From Asterias rubens (Eukaryota; Echinodermata; Asteroidea; Forcipulatida; Asteriidae), in assembly GCF_902459465.1 (NCBI RefSeq), contig NC_047066.1:11473047-11537046 (forward strand): DNA of 64,000 nt. The letters are read 5' to 3'. This document shows positions 49,101-56,308 of the stretch, piece after piece. Position numbers and translations under genes: made by a program. The notes under the pieces are model-generated. The model was not told where the DNA came from. It saw only the letters and a list, made by a program, of their open reading frames with translations, and did no database searches. Position 1 is the stretch's first letter. The number at the start of each line of letters is the position of its first letter.

Positions 49101-49209
49101 GTAGGTATACAAACGCCTTTACTCATCCTTCCTGGAGGCCCCAGGGAGCTTAGAACGACCCACTTGGTGGAAGGAGTTTGTCGACAAGACAACTTCATCC
49201 AAACTTTGA
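36960..49209 (+). CDS. ACOX3: Peroxisomal acyl-CoA oxidase 3 (15 coding exons, complete)
   Basis: Oxidises 2-methyl-branched and other acyl-CoAs to trans-2-enoyl-CoA with FAD, giving H2O2: the first step of peroxisomal beta-oxidation. Joined exons: 36960-37124, 37965-38195, 39159-39233, 39836-39925, 41195-41427, 42190-42286, 42584-42766, 43611-43733, 44568-44688, 45203-45325, 46369-46482, 46925-47079, 47478-47613, 48245-48399, 49105-49209. All introns are GT-AG and all phases agree. The 701 residues match ACOX3 length (human 700). Landmarks: [13 protein letters not shown] at 25-37, TELSHGSN at 165-172 (flavin side), GQNGLDNG near 258-265, DVTPEG in exon 6, RKQFGPT in exon 7, CGGHG at 432-436, the expected catalytic Glu457 in TYEGDNN, and C-terminal SKL, a type 1 peroxisomal signal. 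The ACOX3 subtype is called from whole-length resemblance. The ATG context (AGGAAGGATGG) is good. Confidence 0.97.
37494..37879. mobile_element. TTAA MITE (AAAGGCAGTGGACACTATTG family), copy in ACOX3 intron 1
   Basis: Begins TTAAAGACACTGGACACTAT and ends ATAGTGTCCACTGCCTTAA, which are inverted ends with TTAA at both termini. Internal landmarks shared by all copies: TCAAAATTTGAGCTCAATTG, GAGACCTCAAAATC and CAGAGGGAGCCGTTTCTCA. Confidence 0.85.
37965..38195 (+). CDS. ACOX3: ACOX3 exon 2 (residues 56-132)
   Basis: Acceptor TTTACCTCATCAG; 77 codons from HDLW to ILNYQ; donor GTTAGC. Encodes the N-terminal alpha domain. Confidence 0.95.
38206..38343. mobile_element. AAGGGCACCAAGGC repeat in ACOX3 intron 2
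   Basis: Begins ACCAGGCCTGTACACATG, contains GGGCAAGGGCACCAAGGCAT and CAAGGGCACTAAGGCAATGA. Inverse orientation of 33219-33395. It abuts the foldback at 38344. Confidence 0.55.
38344..38585. mobile_element. Foldback MITE (GGGCCCAATTTCATAGAGCT), best copy, 242 bp
   Basis: The left end GGGCCCAATTTCATAGAGCT and right end AGCTTTATGAAATTGGGCCC are inverted. The arms (GCAGGATTACCAACC facing GGTTGGTAATCCTG) extend the pairing almost to the centre. Lies in ACOX3 intron 2. Confidence 0.85.
39159..39233 (+). CDS. ACOX3: ACOX3 exon 3 (residues 133-157)
   Basis: Acceptor ATTTCCTTACAG; 25 codons from MFGG to SSFE; donor GTAAGT. Confidence 0.95.
39533..39692. mobile_element. Palindromic MITE in ACOX3 intron 3, 160 bp
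   Basis: Ends CCTGCAGCTGATTTCACG and ATGAAATCGGCTGCAGG are inverted; the arms contain GTTTATGGCGCAAG and CTTGCGCCATAAAC. It directly follows a GTAAGCAGAGCCATGAAATT end of another family. Confidence 0.8.
39836..39925 (+). CDS. ACOX3: ACOX3 exon 4 (residues 158-187)
   Basis: Acceptor TTCTGCCTGTAG; 30 codons with [11 protein letters not shown], the family's flavin-contacting loop; donor GTAAGT. Confidence 0.96.
39957..40230. mobile_element. GCGC-type dispersed repeat in ACOX3 intron 4
   Basis: TAATAATAATAATACAAATT, then TATACCGCGCTTAATAC and TCTAAGCGCATGGTGTTGG: a variant of the elements at 19404, 30775 and 47625. Confidence 0.55.
40495..40640 (-). pseudogene. LINE C-terminal zinc-finger fragment
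   Basis: A minus-strand frame reads [20 protein letters not shown] followed by CKRED. The C-x2-CGR-x-C-x-(S/A)RIGL pattern is a common C-terminal tail of LINE polymerases, where H usually stands in place of the R before SC. It is flanked by other-frame open reading and is a fragment only, inside ACOX3 intron 4. Confidence 0.5.
41195..41427 (+). CDS. ACOX3: ACOX3 exon 5 (residues 188-265)
   Basis: Acceptor TTCTTTCCTTCAG; 77 codons plus two bases, with [27 protein letters not shown] and GQNGLDN; donor GTAAGA. The Gly265 codon is completed in exon 6. Confidence 0.97.
41940..42070 (+). mobile_element. SINE-like fragment in ACOX3 intron 5
   Basis: CCGGTTTGAATCACGCTGAG resembles a B box. It is followed by TTTGTGGATTTGGTTTTCAC and GCATGGGTTTTCCCCTGGA, a body I associate with deuterostome SINEs. 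Family name not asserted. Confidence 0.45.
42190..42286 (+). CDS. ACOX3: ACOX3 exon 6 (residues 265-297)
   Basis: Acceptor TTCCTGTCTTCAG; one base plus 32 codons through [20 protein letters not shown]; donor GTCAGT. Confidence 0.96.
42584..42766 (+). CDS. ACOX3: ACOX3 exon 7 (residues 298-358)
   Basis: Acceptor GCATACGTAG; 61 codons with [10 protein letters not shown] and [11 protein letters not shown]; donor GTGAGT. Confidence 0.96.
43080..43545. repeat. 221-bp tandem duplication in ACOX3 intron 7
   Basis: ACTGATCAAAACTTCCCCTG starts at 43106 and again at 43327. TAGTTATAAGCGTGGACGTC, CTGGTTATAATGCAATTCT and GGTGTTATTGCAAACC/GGTGTTACCGCAAACC recur at the same spacing. The GGTGTTACCGCAAACC end also occurs near 37417, 47355 and 49357. 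Confidence 0.85.
43611..43733 (+). CDS. ACOX3: ACOX3 exon 8 (residues 359-399)
   Basis: Acceptor TTTCTCTTTACAG; 41 codons from QWRLLPY to KSERQ; donor GTAAGT. Confidence 0.96.
43971..44349. mobile_element. TTAA MITE (AAAGGCAGTGGACACTATTG family), ACOX3 intron 8
   Basis: TTAAAGGCAGTGGACACTAT at the left and AATAGTGTCCATTGTCTTTAA-like sequence at the right. Internal CAAGTTTAGAACTTGAGG palindrome and TGAGCTCAAATTTTCACAGG as in other copies. Confidence 0.85.
44431..44516 (-). mobile_element. tRNA-like SINE head
   Basis: The minus strand reads GTGGTCCAGTGGTTAGAC (A-box-like) and GTCGTGGGTTCGAAACCCC (B box). The acceptor stem does not pair, so I reject a functional tRNA and infer a tRNA-derived SINE. 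In ACOX3 intron 8, just upstream of exon 9. Confidence 0.6.
44568..44688 (+). CDS. ACOX3: ACOX3 exon 9 (residues 400-440)
   Basis: Acceptor TTTGTTTTTTTCAG; 40 codons plus one base, with [14 protein letters not shown] and [11 protein letters not shown], the family signature; donor GTAAGT. Confidence 0.97.
45203..45325 (+). CDS. ACOX3: ACOX3 exon 10 (residues 440-481)
   Basis: Acceptor GACTGTTTTTGCAG; contains [20 protein letters not shown]. Glu457 in YEGDNN is the expected catalytic base by family homology; donor GTAGGT. Confidence 0.97.
45445..45819. mobile_element. TTAA MITE (AAAGGCAGTGGACACTATTG family), ACOX3 intron 10, copy 1
   Basis: Starts TTAAAGGCGCTGGACAATAT and ends AAATGACCAGTGCCTTTAA. 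The interior is diverged from the other copies (CATTTTTAGCCATCTGAAAT in place of the palindromic centre). Confidence 0.8.
45885..46005 (+). mobile_element. tRNA-derived SINE body, ACOX3 intron 10
   Basis: GTGGGGTTCGAGTACCAG (B-box-like) is followed by TTGTGTCCTTCAGCAAGATA and ATTATTGCCACGTCCTTTGG. The same body (AATTTCTTCGTCCTTCGGAT) follows the B box at 62499. One SINE family is likely. Confidence 0.6.
46090..46339. mobile_element. TTAA MITE family, truncated copy, ACOX3 intron 10
   Basis: Carries GATTTCGAGACCTCAGAATC, ACAACTTCGTGTGACAAGGG and TGAGCTCAAATTTTCACAGG, then TGACAATTACCAACAGTGTC at the right end. The left terminus is missing. Confidence 0.75.
46369..46482 (+). CDS. ACOX3: ACOX3 exon 11 (residues 481-519)
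   Basis: Acceptor TGTCTTCAAATCTGTAG; 37 full codons with [12 protein letters not shown]; donor GTAAGG. This linker region is typically less conserved. Confidence 0.93.
46628..46757. mobile_element. Short palindromic element, ACOX3 intron 11
   Basis: GCGACCACCATCTTTGATG with GTGCATGCGTGAACAC on the left faces GTTCACGCATGCGCG and CATCAAAGATGGCGCCC on the right: about 125-130 bp of imperfect inverted repeat. Confidence 0.65.
46925..47079 (+). CDS. ACOX3: ACOX3 exon 12 (residues 519-570)
   Basis: Acceptor TCTTGCCTCTTTGAAG; 51 full codons with [15 protein letters not shown] and RSLAIAYIE; donor GTAAGC. C-terminal alpha domain. Confidence 0.95.
47478..47613 (+). CDS. ACOX3: ACOX3 exon 13 (residues 571-616)
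   Basis: Acceptor TTATTTTGTTTCAG; 45 codons plus one base, with [14 protein letters not shown] helix ([15 protein letters not shown]); donor GTATGA. Confidence 0.95.
47625..47945 (-). mobile_element. GCGC-type/tRNA-derived SINE-like element, ACOX3 intron 13
   Basis: From AATAATAATATTATTTG through ATTTAGCACTTTTCACATCC, CAGCTCCCTGGGGAGTATG, AGGTACCCATTTACCCTTGG and GTGTCTTGCTCAGGGACACA to GGGATTCGAACCCACACTCT. The last segment is the complement of a B box, so the element points to the minus strand. The order matches 30775-31030. Confidence 0.75.
48245..48399 (+). CDS. ACOX3: ACOX3 exon 14 (residues 616-667)
   Basis: Acceptor CTCCCCCCCAG; 51 full codons with [20 protein letters not shown]; donor GTCAGT. 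Confidence 0.96.
48450..48942. mobile_element. TTAA MITE family copy, split by another MITE, ACOX3 intron 14
   Basis: The left part 48450-48584 (TGATAGTAAAAACAC, GAGAAAGAGGCAATTTCTTA) and right part 48750-48942 (CATCTGAAAGCACACAAATT, CAATTGTGTCAACATTTTCA, ACAATTAAGAAAAATGTC) match the family in order. Between them sits an intact GTCGATTTCACAAA-family element. Confidence 0.75.
48585..48749. mobile_element. Foldback MITE, GTCGATTTCACAAA family, copy 2 (nested)
   Basis: Left end GGTCGATTTCAAAAAGAGTT and right end GAGTTTTGTGAAATCGAC are inverted. The centre has CTGCATGCTACAGTGCAGGG as in the copy at 32252-32414. Inserted inside the older TTAA MITE. Confidence 0.8.
49105..49209 (+). CDS. ACOX3: ACOX3 exon 15 (residues 668-701, stop)
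   Basis: Acceptor ATTTTATTGTTGTGTAG; 34 codons ending [14 protein letters not shown], then TGA at 49207-49209. The final SKL is the canonical peroxisome import tripeptide. Confidence 0.97.
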   Translation, partial: VYKRLYSSFLEAPGSLERPTWWKEFVDKTTSSKL

Positions 49210-50015
49210 GTCGTCAGACGGAACAAACATCTCTTCAAGCCGCAAACAAATTAAACTATACAGAGTTTACAATCAGAGCATACCGATCGAAACGTCGAGT
49301 TGAAACCAATGGTTCTTTTCAGAACCACCCCAACTGATTAGAGATAGTCATTACATGGTGTTACCGCAAACCTTTTCATATCTTATACAGAGTATCCTTG
49401 CTTTATACAAAACCTGCACTGCACTGCACCAAATGTCTGCTTAAGAAACAGGTTAAAATAAAGGATTCAATCTGCCTCTAGCTACCGGGCTATTTCGGTG
49501 GTCAAGTTAGTACGATATCTGCTCTCGATGGCAAATGCCTGGGATTTTGTTCACAGAACTCGGGAAAATCCGGAGTCTACAGTGCAACAGACATCCATGG
49601 AAGTGTTAAACCATAATATTCAACCCAAGCCTGGAGTCCACAGGTCACACATCTGTGTACGATCAAACCAAATTATATTTCTGTAGCTCCGATGCAATTA
49701 TTTATGCTCTCTGAAATATTGAAATGTTTTAGGATTTCTTGTTTCTCAGTTTTGTTTACAGAAGGTCATTTAAGGGGAGAACATTTTACACCATTTGTAA
49801 ATGTTGGTGCAATGTGGCTATACTTTCCACAACTCCTTTATGAAACTTGATTGAGCGTTTGTGAAAACTAAACAATGTGCATTCTATGTTGCTGTGTTGT
49901 ATGTTTTGTTTTTGCCGGGTTTCAGTATTGTTTCAAGACGCTAAACAACTTCAGGTCATTTGCAATTATAATTGGTAAGTTGTTCTGCCTTAAATAAAGT
50001 CAGGTATAAATAAAG
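49210..50015 (+). terminator. ACOX3: ACOX3 3' UTR with candidate poly(A) signals
   Basis: AATAAA hexamers at 49457-49462, 49994-49999 and 50010-50015. The distal pair followed by a T/G-rich stretch (GTCATGTGTGTGG) is a credible end, and the proximal one would give a short UTR. Repeat DNA (GATCGAAACGTCGAGTTG and GGTGTTACCGCAAACC) sits at 49284-49372. Confidence 0.5.
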
Positions 50016-50733
50016 TCATGTGTGTGGAACATTGGCGTCTTGCAAATATCAAGGATGCCAGTTCATTATTTTAAGAAACAATTTTATGAAAATTAAGTTC
50101 AAATTTCAAAATACTTATCATGTGTCTTACATATTGATACGAATATCAATAATATTAAAATTTTGTTTTTAAATTCAACTTTGTTTTAAGACGCTTAATG
50201 AGCAGTCATGTGATGGATGGCAGAATTACGTAATTTAAATACTATATTATTCTTGAACATGGTCTTAACTATAGGAAAAGGTGTTAAATATTGTTATCGT
50301 ACAAATTAATATTTGAAGAATTAAATCTTGCAGTTATATACATATGGAAACTTGAGGTTCAGCAGTTGTCATTTTGACTGCAACAGTTACGATTTTATTG
50401 ACTTATTGATTTATTTATTTAATTGGGGGGGGGGGGGGGTTGGTACCCGTATGATCGAACCAAACCGACCTGTATACAATGTCCGACATTGGGGCTAGAA
50501 GTATGTTCCGAAGTTTGAAAACACCATTACGAAATGCACCCCAGAAATCCTATAAAGAATTCTTTATATTCATAGCACAAGACACAAACAATAGGTGGTG
50601 GGGAGGGAACATGGCCCATTTAGGGCACCGAATGACGAAATTGGGCAAAACAACCAGGCCACTAGCATTGAACACAGGGGACCGTGACGAGGGTAGTGGC
50701 ACGACTATTAATAATAGAGAACGACTATACAGT

Positions 50734-50845
50734 AAGGCCGTATCCGAATTGGCGGCTGCGGCTACTGCTACGGCTTTTGCTAAGGACGTCATTACTTTAG
50801 CACATGACGCGGAAATATAGCTGTAGCCATCCAATTCGGACATAC
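50734..50845. mobile_element. Short element with TAAGGCCGTATCCG end
   Basis: TAAGGCCGTATCCGAATTGG at the left and CCAATTCGGACATACA at the right are inverted. The complement of the same end, CGGATACGGCCTTATC, lies at 62800-62815. It falls inside a 113-codon frame (50479-50820), which argues against that frame being a gene. Confidence 0.55.
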
Positions 50846-51365
50846 ACGTGAAGTATAAACCTTTCACAGCGTCACTGCCCGATTTTCTGCCAACCGAGGT
50901 ATTGGGGACAACTCTGAAAAGCCACTGCTTGTAACAATTTTACACATTCAAATACTTAAACAACATAATAGGCTTGAATTGGTTGGAAACAAAGCAAAAC
51001 AATCATGGGATGTATTTTACTTTAATGGGAAGTTCTAACACGACCCACCAGTTGTAGCGCCGTTTTTCCTGGCCTGAAAATGGATTCATTCACAAAACAT
51101 ATCGAGCGTGTTCATTAAACAAAACAAAACAACCACACTATTAACAATAGTTTACGATGATCATTATTGTTTTATTTGGTATAAGTGTAATTGTATAAAC
51201 CAATCTAAATTTATACTATCATTAGTACTAAATTTAGACTAACCCCCCACCTCATCCCCCCCCCAAAAAAAAAAAATTAAATAAAAAAAATGTCCAGATA
51301 ATTTTGATAGCCCTTTTTTATCAGAGACCAGAGGAAAACGCTTTCAGATATGCAGATTGTCCTTA

Positions 51366-51732
51366 TAAAGGCACTGGCCACCTTTGGTAATTGTCACAGA
51401 GCAGCTTCCCACTTGGTGTTTCCCAACAAACGCATACAATTACAAACCTGTGAAAATTTGGGCTCAATTGGTCATCAAAGTTCTAAGAAAATAATGGAAG
51501 AAAAAAATCCAAGTTGCAGAGGTTTGTGTGCTTTCAGATGCATAATAAAAGGCTTCAGGCCTGATGAAGCCTTTTAAAAATTTGAGTGAGAATCTACCTC
51601 TTTCTTAAAAACTACGTTACTTCAGAGGGAGCCAGTTCCCAAAATGTTTTATACTATCAACAGCTCTCAAAAAGTAAGTTTTTATGCCAACAATTAATTT
51701 GAGTAATTAACAATAGTGTCCAGTGCCTTTAA
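51366..51732. mobile_element. TTAA MITE family copy downstream of ACOX3
   Basis: TATAAAGGCACTGGCCACCT on the left and AATAGTGTCCAGTGCCTTTAA on the right. The centre contains AAGGCTTCAGGCCTGATGAAGCC-type palindrome instead of the dominant GAGACCTC palindrome. Confidence 0.8.
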
Positions 51733-52109
51733 ATATCGACTGCATTCATTGTTTTATTTGTCTCTTATGACGGAAAGAGATCGAGCAAAATGCTAGAAAT
51801 ATGTTTGTCAAGAAGAATAAAAGAACAAAACTGCAGCATGTACTTTTGCAAAGAATATTAAATTCAGTCCCGAAATATTACAAGAGAAAGTACAAGAAAA
51901 ATATATTTACATAATATAGGCCTAAAAATAAGGAGTAAATGAAAAGATGTAAAAATAAAAATAAAATAGTAATAATAAATAACAACAAGTGAAACAACAA
52001 AAGATCCATACATACAGAGTACGACATTGACAATTAACATGTTATTAAATGAATTAGAAATTAACTTTAAAATGCTGGAGACAGAGGGGGTTAACCGAAG
52101 ATGGAAGAT
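51733..52109. other. AT-rich stretch, no feature seen
   Basis: A-rich DNA with no exon, RNA or repeat that I can support. Confidence 0.5.
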
Positions 52110-54350
52110 ATACCCTGCAGTGGATGGATAGATGACTTTGGTACCAGCCTAGAGAAAGTCCTTTTCTATGGTATACATGTATACAACGTATAAGGTACAA
52201 CTAGGAACAATGCATGTGGATGGATGATGATTTTTGGTACCAGCCTAGAGCCAAGTCCTTCCTATGGAACAAGGTACAAAGGTACTAGTAGGTACCATAC
52301 AGTGAGTAGATGATGACTTTGGTACCAGCCTAGACGTACAAGGTGGGCCTACACGGTACAAGGTACAAGGTACAAGGTACAGGTTACAAGGACGCGTATT
52401 AGGTACCCTGCAGTATGGGTGATGACTTTGGTTCCAGCCCAGAGAAAGTCCTTGCTGTGGAACGACGTACAAGGTACAAGTAGGTACCATGCAGTGGATT
52501 GACGATGACTTTGGTACCAGCCTAGATAAAGTCCTTGCTAAGGTACAAGGTTCAAGTATAGGTACCCTGCAGTTGATTGACGATGACTTTGGTACCAGCC
52601 TATATAATGTCCTTGCTAAGGTACAAGTTACATGGTACAAGTAGGTACCATGCAGTGGATGGATGATGACTTTGGTACCAGCCTAGATAAAGTCCTTGCT
52701 AAGGTACAAGGTTCAAGTATAGGTACCCTGCAGTTGATTGACGATGACGTTGGTACCAGCCTAGATAATGTCCCTGCTAAGGTACAAGTTACAAGGTACA
52801 AGTAGGTACCATGCAGTGGATGGATGATGACTTTGGTACCAGCCTAGATAAAGTCCTTGCTATGGTGCAAGGTTCAAGTATAGGTACCCTGCAGTTGATT
52901 GACGATGACTTTGGTACCAGCCTAGATAATGTCCCTGCTAAGGTACAAGTTACAAGGTACAAGTAGATACCATGCAGTGGATGGATGATGACTTTGGTAC
53001 CAGCCTAGATTAAGTCCTTGATAAGGTACAAGGTTCAAGTATAGGTACCCTGCAGTTGATTGACGATGACGTTGGTACCAGCCTAGATAATGTCCCTGCT
53101 AAGGTACAAGTTACAAGGTACAAGTAGGTACCATGCAGTGGATGGATGATGACTTTGGTACCAGCCTAGATAAAGTCCTTGCTAAGGTACAAGGATCAAG
53201 TATAGGTGCCCTGCAGTTGATTGACGATGACTTTGGTACCAGCCTAGATAATGTCCTTGCTAAGGTACAAGTAATGGTACAAGTAGGTACCATGCAGTGG
53301 ATGGATGATGACTTTGGTACCAGCCTAGATAAAGTCCTTGCTAAGGTACAAAGTTCAAGTATAGGTACCCTGCAGTTGATTGACGATGACGTTGGTACCA
53401 GCCTAGATAATGTCCCTGCTAAGGTACAAGTTACAAGGTACAAGTAGGTACCATGCAATGGATGGATGATGACTTTGGTACCAGCCTAGATAAAAAATAA
53501 AGTCCTTGCTAAGTTACAAGGTTCAAGTATAGGTACCATGCAGTGGATTGATAATAACTTTGGTACCAGCCTAGATAAAGTCCTTGCGTAGGTACAAGTT
53601 ACAAGGTACAAGTAGTTACCATGTGGATGGATGATGACTTTGGTACCAGCCTAGATAATGTCCTAATTGTTAAGATTCAAGTTACAAGGTTCAAGTATAG
53701 GTACCATGCAGTGGATTGATGATGACTTTGGTACCAGCCTAGATAATGTCCTTGCTAAGGTACAAGTTACATGGTACAAGTAGGTACCATGCAGTGGATG
53801 GATGATGACTTTGGTACCAGCCTATAGATAAAGTCCTTGCTAAGGTACAAGTTACAAGGTACAAGTAGTTACCATGTGGATGGATGATGACTTTGGTACC
53901 AGCCTAGATAATGTCCTAATTGTTAAGATTCAAGTTACAAGGTTCAAGTATAGGTACCATGCAGTGGATTGATGATGACTTTGGTACCAGCCTAGATAAT
54001 GTCCTTGCTAAGGTACAAGTTACATGGTACAAGTAGGTACCATGCAGTGGATGGATGATGACTTTGGTACCAGCCTAGATAATGTCCTTGCTAAGGTACA
54101 AGTTACATGGTACAAGTAGGTACCATGCAGTGGATGGATGATGACTTTGGTACCAGCCTAGATAATGTCCTTGCTAAGGTACAAGTTACATGGTACAAGT
54201 AGGTACCATGCAGTGGATTGATGATGACTTTGGTACCAGCCTAGATAATGTCCTTGCTAAGGTACAAGTTACATGGTACAAGTACGTACCATGCAGTGGA
54301 TGGATGATGACTTTAGCGAGCCTAGATACATTCATTGCAGTGGTAGCCTA
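52110..54350. repeat. Minisatellite with ~80-bp unit and 161-bp dimer
   Basis: The unit contains GATGACTTTGGTACCAGCC, TAGATAATGTCCTTGCTAAGG and TACAAGTAGGTACCATGCAG. In 52640-53460 two unit types alternate (CCATGCAGTGGATGGATG and CCCTGCAGTTGATTGACG), giving a period of 160-161 bp. From about 53980 to 54300 nearly identical single units of 83 bp repeat. The ends (52110-52400) are diverged, as expected of array margins. Open frames of 104-131 codons in it are repeat artefacts. Confidence 0.92.
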
Positions 54351-54737
54351 CAAGGTACAAGGTAGATTCAAGAAGCTTTACGTCAGTAAAGCAAATCCTG
54401 ATATCCATTTGATTTTTTTTTTATCATTCAAGCCTGAACTCCTTAAAAAAAAAATTATACTCCACGTTGCTCAGAACTTTCCCAAAAAGAATGACGTCAC
54501 CCGGAATGTATTAACATTATACCTTTACACTCTCATGCTATAAATAGTCAAACCAGTAATGGACAGCAAATTTCTTTGGAGTGAAGAAAAAAATAAATAT
54601 TTCTATAAAAGACTTGGGAACAAGGGAAAGCATAGTAACACCAAATAACTGTTTTGCTTGAGGCAAGTATTGTGTTAAACAATATACCATAATGAAGCAT
54701 CTTGGTTTTAAACACTATAGAATCAGAACTTTACCAT

Positions 54738-55122
54738 TTAAAGGCAGTGGACACTATTGGTAATTGCCAAAGACTAGGCTTCACAGTTGGTGCATCTCAA
54801 CAAATGCATAAAATAACAAACCTGTGAAAATTTGAGCTCAATCGGTCATCGAACTTGCGAGATAATAGTGAAAGAAAAAAACCCTTTGTCATATGAAGTT
54901 GTATGCGTTTAGATGGTTGATTTCGAGACCTCAAGTTCTAAATCTGAGGTCTCGAAATCAAATTCGTGGAAAATTACTTCTTTCTCCAAAACTATGGCAC
55001 TTCAGAGGGAGCCGTTTCTCACAATGTTTATACCATCAACCTCTCCCAATTACTCGTCACCAAGAAAGGTTCTATGCTAATAATTATTTTTAGTAATTAC
55101 TAATAGTGTCCACTGCCATTAA
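54738..55122. mobile_element. TTAA MITE (AAAGGCAGTGGACACTATTG family), best-preserved copy
   Basis: TTAAAGGCAGTGGACACTAT at the left and ATAGTGTCCACTGCCATTAA at the right, 385 bp. The central palindrome GATTTCGAGACCTCAAGTTC faces CTGAGGTCTCGAAATC. Non-coding. Confidence 0.9.
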
Positions 55123-55991
55123 CTGTCAAAAGTTTTAAAGAGCAGAATTAGAGTTAGTATTAAGTTTTAGCATACATTGAAGAACATTCCAAACTTGAGT
55201 TTATTTCTCGTCTCGTTCCATGATGGCACAGCAAATAATTGTCATTTAATTTATTTGGTCAAACACTTCAACCATAAAAGTTACCAGACTGTAATGAGAG
55301 AAAAAGTGATGTCCGTTTTTCATACAAAAATTGACGGCTGTTTCTTGTGAGGTAGTTATAGCCAAATGATTAACCAAGTTTAGTTTTAATCAAACTTCTG
55401 ACAATTTTCCTTTAATTTCTTTATTTCTAAAGTTGGTTGAAAATCCAGGCATTCTTAAAAGCAAAAGAAAAAGTTTGTTTAAATATAAATAAAACATTTT
55501 GCATAATACTGCTATAATTTAAGTCAAAAACAACGACTGTGATTTATTTTGTTTGACACCAACTAACCAGAAAGAAATCCTTTTGGTATTTATACTTCTA
55601 AAACTTTAGATATCTACTTGAATAGTTGATTTACTATCCATCCAAAAAGTATTTTAATTATGGCGCAAGAAATATGTTTGTCATTGCATTGGTCGCTTCA
55701 AAGAAATAAAACATGCAATGTAATACTGAATAATAGTAGTCCAGCAATAACTTCAAAGAATGGCAGAACATCTTCTTCCATGACAAACATATCTGATTGT
55801 CTTAAACTCTATCTTGAGACAAAGTTTTAGGCTTGAACTTTATAAAATGATATCCACCAGACACGATCTATTTGTGATTCTCTTATTGTTCAATTCAATC
55901 ATTCTGCAAATTCATGTCTGCAGCATTCACAATAATAGTACACAGTCTTAAGCTGGATAGTTTATTGTCTTTTTCCCCTAGTTTTTTGTTT
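55123..55991. other. Downstream region of the EMI/collagen gene
   Basis: No exon seen. Candidate minus-strand AATAAA signals appear as TTTATT at 55961-55966 (very close to the stop), 55420-55425 and 55200-55205. The 3' UTR probably covers part of this stretch. Confidence 0.4.
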
Positions 55992-56308
55992 TCATGGGAC
56001 ATTTGGTGGGTTTTCCTGGCCGGTCCTTATTACACTCTCCTTTTCCCGAGAGAGGGCAAGAACATCTGAGGCGTGTATACTCATGCCCTCATCCAATCCG
56101 GAAAATATACTCAAATCCTGTTGATCGCCGTTCCCTGATGCGGAATCCGGCTCGACTGTTCCTCCTATTTGAGAGGGAAGAATGAGGATGCCTGGTTTGT
56201 CGACTTGAGGGATTTCGGTGGGTGAGTTTGGGATCTCCAAGAAGCCATCTGTACTGGGGTTGATTGGGAAGAGAGGGTTGATGGATGCCTCATTGTTTGG
56301 GATTCCGC
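55992..56308 (-). CDS. EMI/collagen gene, last exon
   Basis: Acceptor TCTCCACCTACCAG; two bases plus 104 codons, ending in GQENPPNVP and TGA at 55994-55992. The tail is low-complexity, acidic and Pro-rich, without a known domain. Confidence 0.8.

Noticed and set aside
50479..50820. 113-codon plus-strand gene
   Set aside because: The second half is an inverted-repeat element shared with 62.8 kb, and no domain or splice evidence exists.
53111..53458. Overlapping frames on both strands in the 161-bp minisatellite
   Set aside because: Frames follow the repeat period and mirror each other; no independent support.
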